DNA from: Methanobacteriota archaeon
GTDB taxonomy: Archaea > Halobacteriota > Syntropharchaeia > JACQPP01
Assembly (NCBI GenBank): GCA_016207465.1
Contig: JACQPP010000142.1
Span: forward strand, 1-13,953
DNA length: 13,953 nt
Reading direction: 5' to 3'
Every line of letters starts with the position of its first letter. The first letter of the stretch is position 1. A program made the translations under genes and the position numbers. Shown here in pieces: positions 6,181 to 12,282 of the stretch. The notes under the pieces were generated by a model that saw only the letters and a list, made by a program, of their open reading frames with translations, did no database searches and had not been told where the DNA came from.

Positions 6181-6265
6181 ACTCGGGTGGTCCGAGGGAA
6201 CACCCGAGTTTCGACGACCGAGCCGCCTCAAAGGCGGGGGGGACTCGACGAAGTAGAATCGAGTC
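6181..6265. ncRNA. Structured intergenic region with three successive hairpins (putative non-coding RNA)
   Basis: Three inverted repeats lie head to tail with no gene over them. H1 has 9-bp perfect arms (ACTCGGGTG 6181-6189, CACCCGAGT 6201-6209) and an 11-nt loop. H2 has 5-bp arms (CCGCC 6223-6227, GGCGG 6233-6237) and a 5-nt loop. H3 has 7-bp arms (GACTCGA 6242-6248, TCGAGTC 6259-6265) and a 10-nt loop. On the minus strand a TATA-like GGATATGAC at 6283-6291 could start an RNA near 6260-6265, so the element would be transcribed between the DUF2400 and Tag-like genes. I find no tRNA cloverleaf and no clear C/D-box pair. An H/ACA-like guide RNA, an mRNA-processing structure or a DNA-level element all remain possible. 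Confidence 0.4.
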
Positions 6266-6283
6266 GGAACCTTCTCCTGAAAG

Positions 6284-7087
6284 TCATATCCCCTCCGCCC
6301 GCCCCCTCCGGGGGTGGACTCCCGAGGCCATCTCCCCGTGCACCAGCACGAAGTCGTATTTCACCGGGTCCCCGGGCTCGATGGCGCGGAACCGGCGGGT
6401 GACCTCCTCCACGGTTTTTCCGTCCGCTGCCCTCCGGCGGGTGAAGCGGAGCCGGCGGCAGACCCGGTGCATATGGACGTCGAGGGGGACCATGAGCTGG
6501 GAGGGGGAGACCTCTCTCCAGAGTCCCAGGTCGGGGGGGTCGCGGCGGGCCATCCAGCGGAGGAAGAGGTGGAGGCGCTTGCAGGCCGAGCCCCCCTGGG
6601 GGCTGGGGAGGAGGCTCCAGAATATCTGGTCCCGGCGGGAGGGGGGACAGGTGTCGAGAGAGCGGAGTCCGGCGACGAAGCGGGTGAGGGGGGGCCGGGT
6701 GGTCTCGTCGGAGGGGCGGATTCCCTCCAGGAACAGGTCGCGGAGGGAGCCGTGGCGGTCGAGGGCGGCCTGGAGGAGGTGGGCGAGGCGGCGGATGTCC
6801 TCGGGGCGGTACCAGCGGTGCTGGAAGCCCGCGAAGGCCAGGCCCTCCGGGTTGAATCCCCGGATGAACCGGGCGGGGTGGGGGCCGACCTCCGCCATGA
6901 CCATCTCCACCTTGTCGGTGAGGCTGCGGAGGCGGCCGAGGGCGAGGGAGGAGGCGAGGAATGCGGCCACCTCCCGGTCCCGGGGGTCCGTGTATCGGAG
7001 GGGGAAGCGGATGGGGTCCCGGGCGATGGCGGCGGGGAAATCAAAGCCCCGGTGGAGGGACTCCAAGTAGTCCCGAGTGGTCGCCAT
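6284..7087 (-). CDS. DUF2400 / TIGR02757 family protein
   Basis: A 267-residue protein whose motifs match the uncharacterised DUF2400 family. These are DPIRFPLRYTDPRDREVAAF (24-43), SLALGRL (47-53), the central GSACKRLHLFLRWMARRD (166-183), DLGLW (186-190), LMVPLDVHMHRVCRRL (198-213), and the C-terminal DPVKYDFVLVHG (240-251). The conserved Lys/Arg, Asp and His clusters suggest a nucleic-acid-related or metal-dependent enzyme, but the family has no established reaction that I can name. The start at ATG 7087 lies two bases after the stop of the upstream gene (TAG-CC-ATG), so it is the last gene of the operon. The frame is open much further upstream, but that part overlaps the neighbouring real gene and has no family similarity. 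Confidence 0.85.
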   Translation of the reverse strand: MATTRDYLESLHRGFDFPAAIARDPIRFPLRYTDPRDREVAAFLASSLALGRLRSLTDKVEMVMAEVGPHPARFIRGFNPEGLAFAGFQHRWYRPEDIRRLAHLLQAALDRHGSLRDLFLEGIRPSDETTRPPLTRFVAGLRSLDTCPPSRRDQIFWSLLPSPQGGSACKRLHLFLRWMARRDPPDLGLWREVSPSQLMVPLDVHMHRVCRRLRFTRRRAADGKTVEEVTRRFRAIEPGDPVKYDFVLVHGEMASGVHPRRGRAEGI

Positions 7088-7089
7088 GG

Positions 7090-8256
7090 CTATGGTCGGC
7101 CGAGGACGCGGCGGGCGATGCGCCAGAACTCGGCCTCGGGGACTCCGGCCACCAGGGCCTCCGTGTCGGCCTTGGCCCTCCGGAAGCGCCCCGGGTCCCG
7201 CCGGGCCTGGGCGTGGTGGCGGCGGACCCGCAGGGCAATCTCCCGCGCCTGGGCCTCGGTGGCCGGGATGCGCCGCTGGCGGAGGAGGTGGGCCACGTGG
7301 CGGGTGCCGGTGGACTTGCCGAGGAGGAGGGTGGTCTCCTGTCCGGCCCTCTCCGGGGGGTAGGGCTGGAAGGAGAGGGGGCTCTGGAGGTGGCCGTGGA
7401 CGTGGATGCCCGACTCGTGGGCGAAGGAGTGGAGTCCCACCACCGGCTTGTGGACGGGGAGGGGGAGGCGGAAGAGGCGCTCGGCGGCCCGGGAGAGGGC
7501 GGTGAGGCGCTCGGTCCTGATGCCGGTGCGGACCCCGTGGAGGACCTCGAGGGCCATCACCACCTCTTCGAGGGGGGCGTTGCCGGAGCGCTCCCCGTAT
7601 CCGTTGATGCACACATGGGGGAGGGTGACCCCGGCCTCTATGGCGGCGAGGGTGTTGGCCGTGGCGAGCCCCAGGTCGTTGTGGCAGTGGATGGCGTTCG
7701 CGGCGGGCGTGGAGCGCACCAGCCGCCGGGTGGCCCGGGGGGTGAGGATGCCCACGGTGTCGGCGATGCAGAGGCTCTCCGCCCCGGCCCCCCGGGCCGC
7801 CTGGAGCGCCCGCCGGAGGAAGGGGCCCGAGCGGGAGCCGTCCACCGCCACGAAATGTGGGGTGGCGCCGTGGTCCCGCACGTAGGAGACGGATTCGGCC
7901 ACCCGCTCCACCACCTCGCGGGGGGTCATGCGGAGGACCTGCCTCATGTGGAGGGGGCTCACCCCGATGAACAGCGAGACATCCCCGGCCCCCGCGTCCA
8001 GGCAGGCATCAATGTCGGGGCGCAGCGCCCGGGCCACCGCCACCACCCGGGCGTCCAGCCGCTCCCGCATGAGGCGGCGGACCACCCGCTTCTCCTCCGG
8101 GTCGGTGGCGGGGAATCCCGCGGCGATATAGGAGACCCCCACGCCGTCGAGCATCCGGGCCAGTTCCATCTTCTGCCGGAGGCCGAGGAAGACCCCGGGC
8201 ATCTGGGCCCCGTCGCGGAGGGTCTCGTCCCAGATGCGGATTTTTCTCCGAAACAT
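7090..8256 (-). CDS. Homocitrate/2-isopropylmalate/citramalate synthase-like enzyme (DRE-TIM metallolyase)
   Basis: A 388-residue TIM-barrel enzyme that condenses an acyl-CoA with a 2-oxo acid. Motifs are DETLRDGAQMPGV (10-22), SPLHMRQVL, the metal-binding HCHNDLGLATANT, NGYGERSGNAPLEE, and FAHESGIHVHG in the lid region. The HESGIH form and the overall layout are closest to archaeal AksA/NifV-type homocitrate synthases. However, the usual DGEQ is DGAQ, and the usual EDATR/EDASR is VDGSRS, so substrate and activity are uncertain. It lacks the C-terminal regulatory LeuA dimer domain and ends after a short helical tail. It lies 27 nt after the methyltransferase stop and 2 nt before DUF2400, as the third gene of a minus-strand operon. 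Confidence 0.82.
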   Translation of the reverse strand: MFRRKIRIWDETLRDGAQMPGVFLGLRQKMELARMLDGVGVSYIAAGFPATDPEEKRVVRRLMRERLDARVVAVARALRPDIDACLDAGAGDVSLFIGVSPLHMRQVLRMTPREVVERVAESVSYVRDHGATPHFVAVDGSRSGPFLRRALQAARGAGAESLCIADTVGILTPRATRRLVRSTPAANAIHCHNDLGLATANTLAAIEAGVTLPHVCINGYGERSGNAPLEEVVMALEVLHGVRTGIRTERLTALSRAAERLFRLPLPVHKPVVGLHSFAHESGIHVHGHLQSPLSFQPYPPERAGQETTLLLGKSTGTRHVAHLLRQRRIPATEAQAREIALRVRRHHAQARRDPGRFRRAKADTEALVAGVPEAEFWRIARRVLGRP

Positions 8257-8283
8257 CAGGGGGGAGGAGGGCCCCGCCGGGGA

Positions 8284-8967
8284 TTATTCTTTTCTTGCTT
8301 TCGCCACCAGCCAGCTCTCGGTCACCGGCCCCCCGCCCCTCTGGATGTATCTCTCCATCTTCTCCCATCGCCCAGTCTTCTGCCATCTCTCGACCCCGTG
8401 GGGCCCGAGGAAGCGGCGCGCCTGGGCGAGGGTCCGGAGGGGGTGGGTCTCGCGGTGGACGCTGAGGTGCTCCAGCCGGAGGCCCGCCTGGCGGAGCCAG
8501 CGGTGTATCTCGTCCTCGTGATAGGAGAAGCGTTGGGGGACGACGTGCAGCTCGCGGTATCGGTCGCTGTGGAGGCAGGCGAAGACCAGGGTGTGGCCCG
8601 GGGGGAGAGCCCGGCCCGCCCTCTGGATGATGCCGCGGCTCATGCAGAAGTTGGCCACCACCATCCCGGGATGCCAGCGGGTGTAGGCGATGGTCTCGGC
8701 ATCTGCCTCGACGAAGCGCACGTTGGCCCGGCGCATCTTTCGGGCCCGGGCGCGGGCCAGGGCGAGGGCCCGGGGGTCGGCGTCGATTCCTACCACCCGG
8801 CGGGCATGGGGTGCGAGGGAGAGGGCGAGGTTGCCGGAGCCGGTGCCGATGTCGAGGATGGCGAGCTTGCGGGTGGGCTCCTGGAGGATGAGCCCGCGGA
8901 GGAGGGGGGAGACGGTGTGGGGGGAGAAGGCGAGCCGGCCTCTCGAATGGAGGTGGAGGGAGGTCAT
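8284..8967 (-). CDS. Class I SAM-dependent methyltransferase, unknown substrate
   Basis: A 227-residue protein. Motif I is LAILDIGTGSGNLALSLA (35-52), motif II is VVGIDADPRAL (58-68), and a further acidic motif VRFVEADAET (83-92) supplies the SAM-binding fold. The N-terminal HSRGRLAFSPHTVSP resembles the lead-in of CbiT/PrmC-like enzymes. There is no NPPY/NPPF motif: the motif IV region reads MVVANFCMS, so N6-adenine methylation is unlikely. The C-terminal half is rich in His, Arg and Trp and not recognised. ATG 8967 overlaps the aldo/keto reductase stop by ATGA, which fixes the start and implies co-translation. Small-molecule, protein or RNA substrates are all possible. Confidence 0.78.
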   Translation of the reverse strand: MTSLHLHSRGRLAFSPHTVSPLLRGLILQEPTRKLAILDIGTGSGNLALSLAPHARRVVGIDADPRALALARARARKMRRANVRFVEADAETIAYTRWHPGMVVANFCMSRGIIQRAGRALPPGHTLVFACLHSDRYRELHVVPQRFSYHEDEIHRWLRQAGLRLEHLSVHRETHPLRTLAQARRFLGPHGVERWQKTGRWEKMERYIQRGGGPVTESWLVAKARKE

Positions 8968-9980
8968 CGGGAGGCTGGGGCTGCGGTCTCCTCCAGATGG
9001 AAGTTGTGGCGCTGGAGGTCGCGGATTTGTTCCATCTCCTTCCGGGTGAGCCCCCGCAGGCGGGTGACCGCGGTGAATTCCTCCAGTTGCTCCTCCCCGT
9101 AGATGTTGGGAAGCACCGATGCCACGGTGGGCTCGGCGAGGATGTATTGGAGGGCGGCCTGGGCGATGGTCATGTCGTGGGTGAGGAACTCCTCCAGCCG
9201 CTCGACTTTGCGGCGCATCTGTTCCCACATCTGCTGGCGGGCGGGGTCGCTCATGCGGTGGTATCGGTGGTCGCCCTTGGCGAATGGCTCTTTGCCGGTG
9301 ATTCTGCCTTCGAGCATGCCGCTGGCGTGGGGGACCCGCACGAGGAACCGGGTCCGGCTGGTGGAGGCGCGGGGGCAGAGGGCGTCGCCGAGCATGGGCT
9401 CCAGCATGTTGTAGATGATTTGGACCGCGGGGAATTCTGCCTCGATGGCCCGGAGTCCCTCCTCGATTTGGCGTTCCTGGATGGCGGGGCCGAGGGCGGC
9501 CCCGGTGGCCCGGATTTTTCCCTCCTCCCGGAGAGTGTCGAGGACTTCGAGGAGGGCGGGGTCGCGGAGGGCCTCGATGCGGGGGTTGTGCATCTGGTAG
9601 AGGTCCACGTGGTCGGTTCCCAGGCGTTCGAGGCTTTTTTCGAGGGCCATGCGGACGAAGGCTGGGCTCCAGTTCTGGGGGAGTTCCTGCTGTCCGGTGC
9701 GGGGGCCGGGGTGGTTGTAGAAGTCGTATCCGAACTTGGTGCCGATGGCAATCTCGCCGCGGCGGTCCCCGAGGGCCCGGCCGAGGAGGGTCTCGCCGCG
9801 GCCGTTGCCGTAGGTGTCGCCGGTGTCGTAGAAGGTGATGCCCAAATCGAGGGCCCGCCGCATGAGGGCGATGGCCTGGTCGTCGGTGTATTGTCCCCAC
9901 CAGCCGGTGGAGACGGTCCAGACCCCGAATCCCACCTCGGAGAGGCGGAGAGGGGTCCCGGGGAGGGGGCGCTGGCGCAT
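8964..9980 (-). CDS. Aldo/keto reductase
   Basis: A 338-residue NAD(P)H-dependent oxidoreductase of the AKR (beta/alpha)8-barrel superfamily. The catalytic tetrad is visible: D52 (FYDTGDTYGNG, 50-60), Y57, K82 (IGTKFGYD) and H131 (YQMHNP). The start LSEVGFGVWTVSTGWWG is the usual first strand and loop. The middle region RFLVRVPHASGMLEGRITG replaces the common cofactor-contacting loop text, and AQAALQYILAEPTVASVLPN (helix and final strand) is typical. Its natural substrate cannot be predicted. ATG 9980 is chosen from the family N-terminus; open frame upstream overlaps the divergent control region and pyrB. It is the first gene of the operon, with a TATA-like CTTAAGAG about 37 bp upstream. Confidence 0.92.
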   Translation of the reverse strand: MRQRPLPGTPLRLSEVGFGVWTVSTGWWGQYTDDQAIALMRRALDLGITFYDTGDTYGNGRGETLLGRALGDRRGEIAIGTKFGYDFYNHPGPRTGQQELPQNWSPAFVRMALEKSLERLGTDHVDLYQMHNPRIEALRDPALLEVLDTLREEGKIRATGAALGPAIQERQIEEGLRAIEAEFPAVQIIYNMLEPMLGDALCPRASTSRTRFLVRVPHASGMLEGRITGKEPFAKGDHRYHRMSDPARQQMWEQMRRKVERLEEFLTHDMTIAQAALQYILAEPTVASVLPNIYGEEQLEEFTAVTRLRGLTRKEMEQIRDLQRHNFHLEETAAPASR

Positions 9981-10012
9981 TGGGGGGCTCCGCGGGATAG
10001 TGGGCGGGGGCG

Positions 10013-10020
10013 CTCTTAAG
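10013..10020 (-). promoter_or_regulatory. TATA-like box of the aldo/keto reductase operon
   Basis: CTTAAGAG on the minus strand is centred 37 bp before ATG 9980. It is the only AT-rich run close to the gene, and it directly abuts the GCTCGC repeat block. Confidence 0.4.
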
Positions 10021-10052
10021 GATTCTCTCCGGGCTCGCCTTCGGCTCGCCGA

Positions 10053-10087
10053 TGAAATCCTGGCTCGCTGCGCTCGCCAGGATTTCA
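10053..10087. repeat. 12-bp perfect inverted repeat in the akr-pyrB spacer
   Basis: Arms TGAAATCCTGGC (10053-10064) and GCCAGGATTTCA (10076-10087) are exact reverse complements around an 11-bp centre that contains most of R2. It lies between divergent genes, so a terminator role is unlikely. A protein-binding site or the remnant of a small mobile or palindromic element are the main options. Confidence 0.6.
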
Positions 10088-10122
10088 CATAAGAAGGCAC
10101 AACCGAGCCCCATTCTTGGACA

Positions 10123-10131
10123 ACCTTTATG
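10123..10131 (+). promoter_or_regulatory. TATA box of the pyrB-pyrI-cofC operon
   Basis: ACCTTTATG is centred near 10128. Archaeal spacing puts the transcription start near 10153, giving a leader of about 48 nt before ATG 10201. That is long compared with the near-leaderless arrangement of other genes here. Confidence 0.5.
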
Positions 10132-10177
10132 TTTTTTCCCTGCGAGCCGAAAGGCGAGCGGGGAAAAAACACCCCGC
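10131..10177 (+). promoter_or_regulatory. Overlapping, mutually exclusive hairpins at the pyrB leader
   Basis: One hairpin pairs GTTTTTTCCC (10131-10140) with GGGAAAAAAC (10161-10170), 10 bp perfect. A second pairs GCGGGG (10158-10163) with CCCCGC (10172-10177), 6 bp perfect. They share bases 10161-10163, so they cannot form together. With a start site near 10153 only the second would be in the mRNA, and the first would act as a DNA palindrome beside the TATA box. Confidence 0.4.
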
Positions 10178-10200
10178 GAGCGAAGCGAGCTGGAAAAACC

Positions 10201-11124
10201 ATGTTCCGGAAGCGCCATCTGATTTCGATTCGGGATTTCACGCGGGAGGAGATGGAGGCGGTGCTTCGGCGGGCGGAGGAATTGGAGCGCCACGCCCGGC
10301 CGGACCTGATGCGGGGGCGCATCCTGGCGAACCTGTTCTTCGAGCCCTCGACGCGGACTCGGCTCTCCTTTGAGACCGCCATGAAGCGGCTGGGGGGCGA
10401 GGTCCTCAATCTGGATTCGGAGGAGGCGAGCAGCATGGCGAAGGGGGAGACCCTGTCGGACACCGTCCGGGTCATCGGGGGCTATGCGGACGCGATTGTG
10501 CTTCGGCACTCGCGGGAGGGGGCGGCGCGGATGGCCGCGGAGGTCTCGGGGGTGCCGGTCATCAACGCGGGGGACGGGGCGGGGCAGCATCCCACCCAGA
10601 CCCTCCTGGACCTCTACACCATCCGGCGGGAGAGCCACCTGGAGGGCCTGCGGATTGCCATGGTGGGGGACCTGAAGTATGGGCGCACCGTCCACTCCCT
10701 GGCCTATGCCCTCGCCTTGTATGGGGCGCGCATCTACCCGGTGGCCCCGGAGGGGCTGGCGCTCCCCGCGGACCTCCAGGAGGACCTGCGCCATTCGGGG
10801 GCGCGGCTCCAGCCGGTGAAGTCGCTCCAGGAGGCCCTGCGGAAGGCGGATGTGCTCTATGTGACCCGCATCCAGAAGGAGCGGTTCCCGGACCCCCAGG
10901 AGTACCGGCGGGTGGCGGGCTCCTACCGCATCACCCTGGACCTGCTCCGCCGGGCCCCCAAGGGGCTGGTCATCCTCCACCCGCTGCCGCGGGTGGATGA
11001 GATTGACCCCCGGGTGGACGGGACCCCCTATGCCCGCTATTTCCGCCAGGCCTACTATGGGGTCCCCGTGCGGATGGCGGTCCTCAGCCTGCTGTTGCCC
11101 CGGCGGGGGAAGGGGGAGGCATGA
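10201..11124 (+). CDS. pyrB: Aspartate carbamoyltransferase catalytic subunit
   Basis: The 307-residue product catalyses carbamoyl phosphate + L-aspartate to N-carbamoyl-L-aspartate, the committed step of pyrimidine synthesis. Motifs are FFEPSTRTRLSFE (46-58, carbamoyl phosphate binding), SSMAKGETLSDT (77-88, the mobile loop lysine K81), HPTQTLLDLYT (130-140), MVGDLKYGRTVHS (154-166) and HPLPRVDEID (260-269, aspartate loop). The length is typical. The start MFRKRHLISIRDFTREE fits the family; the frame is open back to an ATG at 10129, but that overlaps the TATA box. The stop overlaps pyrI by ATGA, so catalytic and regulatory subunits are probably made in step, forming the c6r6 type of holoenzyme. 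Confidence 0.96.
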   Translation: MFRKRHLISIRDFTREEMEAVLRRAEELERHARPDLMRGRILANLFFEPSTRTRLSFETAMKRLGGEVLNLDSEEASSMAKGETLSDTVRVIGGYADAIVLRHSREGAARMAAEVSGVPVINAGDGAGQHPTQTLLDLYTIRRESHLEGLRIAMVGDLKYGRTVHSLAYALALYGARIYPVAPEGLALPADLQEDLRHSGARLQPVKSLQEALRKADVLYVTRIQKERFPDPQEYRRVAGSYRITLDLLRRAPKGLVILHPLPRVDEIDPRVDGTPYARYFRQAYYGVPVRMAVLSLLLPRRGKGEA

Positions 11125-11585
11125 AGGGCGCGGGGAACAAGAAGGAGCTGCGGGTCCTGCCCATCCGGAAGGGGACGGTCATTGACCACATCCCCGGGGG
11201 GCGGGCCCTGCGGGTGCTGCGGATTCTGGGCATCACGGACGCGAGCCGGGAGACGGTGTCGGTGGCCATGAACGTGCCCAGCCGGCAGATGGGGCGCAAG
11301 GACATCGTGAAGGTGGAGAACCGGGAGCTGGTCCCCGGGGAGGTGCAGAAGATTGCCCTCATCGCCCCGCGGGCCACCATCAACATCATTGACGACATGG
11401 AGGTGCGCCGCAAGATGAAGGTCTCCCTCCCCCGCGAAATCGAGGGGGTCCTGCGCTGCTCGAACCCGAACTGCATCTCCAACACCCCGGAGCCCGCGGT
11501 GGCCCGCTTCCGGGTGGAGAACGGGGGGCTCCGCTGCTTCTACTGCGAGCGGATGTTCAGCGGCGAACTCACCGACCATATATGA
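11121..11585 (+). CDS. pyrI: Aspartate carbamoyltransferase regulatory subunit
   Basis: The 154-residue product starts LRVLPIRKGTVIDHIPGGRA (10-29), the allosteric nucleotide-binding domain, followed by LRILGI and NVPSRQMGRKDIVKVENREL. The C-terminal zinc domain has cysteines 113, 118, 139 and 142 (CSNPNC and CFYC), which hold the regulatory chain against PyrB. All family landmarks are present, so CTP/ATP feedback control is expected. The ATG is inside the pyrB stop (ATGA), preceded closely by GGGGGAGG. It ends 4 nt before cofC. Confidence 0.96.
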   Translation: MKGAGNKKELRVLPIRKGTVIDHIPGGRALRVLRILGITDASRETVSVAMNVPSRQMGRKDIVKVENRELVPGEVQKIALIAPRATINIIDDMEVRRKMKVSLPREIEGVLRCSNPNCISNTPEPAVARFRVENGGLRCFYCERMFSGELTDHI

Positions 11586-11589
11586 ACGC

Positions 11590-12243
11590 ATGACAGAGGC
11601 ACTGGTTCCTTTCAAGCCGCGGAACCCGAAGGGCCGCCTCTCGCCGGTGCTCACCCTGGGGGAGCGGGAGGACCTGGCGTGGGCCATGCTGCGGGATGCG
11701 GTGGGGGCCTGCCGGGGGGCGGGGCTGCGGCCGGTGACGGTTCTCCTCTCCCATCCCTCCCCGCGGGCCCGGGGAGTCGAGGGGAGGGGGGTGCGGGTGG
11801 TGGTGGAGCCGGGGGCCTTGAACCCGGTGGTCAATCGGCGGCTGCGGGGGGCCCGGGGTCCCGTGGTGGTGGTGATGCCCGATCTCCCCCTGCTCACTCC
11901 GGGTCTGCTGCGGGACCTGGCGGGGAGCCGGGAGGAGGTGGCGCTGGCCCCGGGGCGGCGGGGGGGAACCTCCCTCCTGTTGGTGCGGAGGCCCGGGGGT
12001 TTCCGGGCGGACTACTATCGGGGCTCTTTCCGGAAGCACCTCGGGCAGGCGCAAAGGCGGGGGCTCTCCACCCGTGTCATGGATTCCTTTTATGCCTCGG
12101 TGGATGTGGATGAGCCGGAGGACCTGCTGGAGGTGCTTCTCCATGGAGGGGGGGAGTCGCGGCGGGTCCTGGAGGGGATGGGCTTTCGGGTGGGGGTGCG
12201 GGGCCACCATCCCTTTGTGTCTCGGGCCCACCGCGCCCGATAG
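11590..12243 (+). CDS. cofC: 2-phospho-L-lactate guanylyltransferase (coenzyme F420 synthesis)
   Basis: A 217-residue nucleotidyltransferase. CofC motifs are ALVPFKPRNPKGRLSPVLTL with GERE (4-26), ALNPVVN (76-82), VVVMPDLPLLTPG (93-105, metal-binding region), APGRRGGTSLLL (120-131), SFRKHLGQAQRRGLS (146-160) and SVDVDEPEDLLEVLLHG (170-186). It activates 2-phospho-L-lactate (or a related phospho-acid) with GTP for F420 assembly. The start ATG is 4 nt after the pyrI stop with no ribosome-binding site, so it is probably co-transcribed with pyrBI. Linking F420 synthesis to pyrimidine genes is not an obvious functional pairing. The C-terminal extension (about 190-217) looks poorly conserved. No other F420 gene is in the window. 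Confidence 0.9.
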   Translation: MTEALVPFKPRNPKGRLSPVLTLGEREDLAWAMLRDAVGACRGAGLRPVTVLLSHPSPRARGVEGRGVRVVVEPGALNPVVNRRLRGARGPVVVVMPDLPLLTPGLLRDLAGSREEVALAPGRRGGTSLLLVRRPGGFRADYYRGSFRKHLGQAQRRGLSTRVMDSFYASVDVDEPEDLLEVLLHGGGESRRVLEGMGFRVGVRGHHPFVSRAHRAR

Positions 12244-12247
12244 GCAA

Positions 12248-12256
12248 CTTTTATTG
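12248..12256 (+). promoter_or_regulatory. TATA box of guaB
   Basis: CTTTTATTG is centred about 31 bp before ATG 12283, which predicts a leaderless or nearly leaderless message. It lies only 4 bp after the cofC stop. Confidence 0.55.
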
Positions 12257-12282
12257 CCCCCTCTGGGAACAGTGGGTTGGTC

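Larger units (their letters stand above)
10033..10190. repeat. Four-copy GCTCGC/GCGAGC repeat array flanking the pyrB promoter
   Basis: Two copies lie in one orientation upstream: R1 GCTCGCCTTCGGCTCGC (10033-10049) and R2 GCTCGCTGCGCTCGC (10063-10077). Two inverted counterparts lie downstream: R1' GCGAGCCGAAAGGCGAGC (10142-10159) and R2' GCGAGCGAAGCGAGC (10176-10190). R1' is the reverse complement of R1 with one extra base, and R2' is the reverse complement of R2 with one mismatch. Each copy contains the 6-mer GCTCGC (or GCGAGC) twice, giving eight half-sites. The pyrB TATA box lies between the two pairs. This could be an operator array or a dispersed genomic repeat. Confidence 0.6.

Noticed and set aside
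6181..6270. tRNA gene
   Set aside because: On neither strand can I place a 7-bp acceptor stem, a T-arm with the GTTCRA-type loop and an anticodon arm in the right order.
6187..6402. Small open frame over the hairpin region
   Set aside because: It crosses into antisense of DUF2400, lacks a promoter at the right distance and has no recognisable product; the inverted repeats explain the sequence better.
6961..9102. Very long open frame (over 700 codons) on the plus strand across the DUF2400, synthase and methyltransferase genes
   Set aside because: It is antisense to three well-supported genes. Its product is low-complexity Gly/Glu/Val/Pro, as expected from GC-rich shadow frames.
10129..10200. 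Earlier in-frame ATG for pyrB at 10129
   Set aside because: It lies within the TATA box, and the 24 added residues do not resemble PyrB.
8968..10980. Extension of the methyltransferase frame upstream through the aldo/keto reductase and pyrB genes
   Set aside because: Family similarity begins only at ATG 8967, which overlaps the upstream stop; the extra part is a shadow of other genes.
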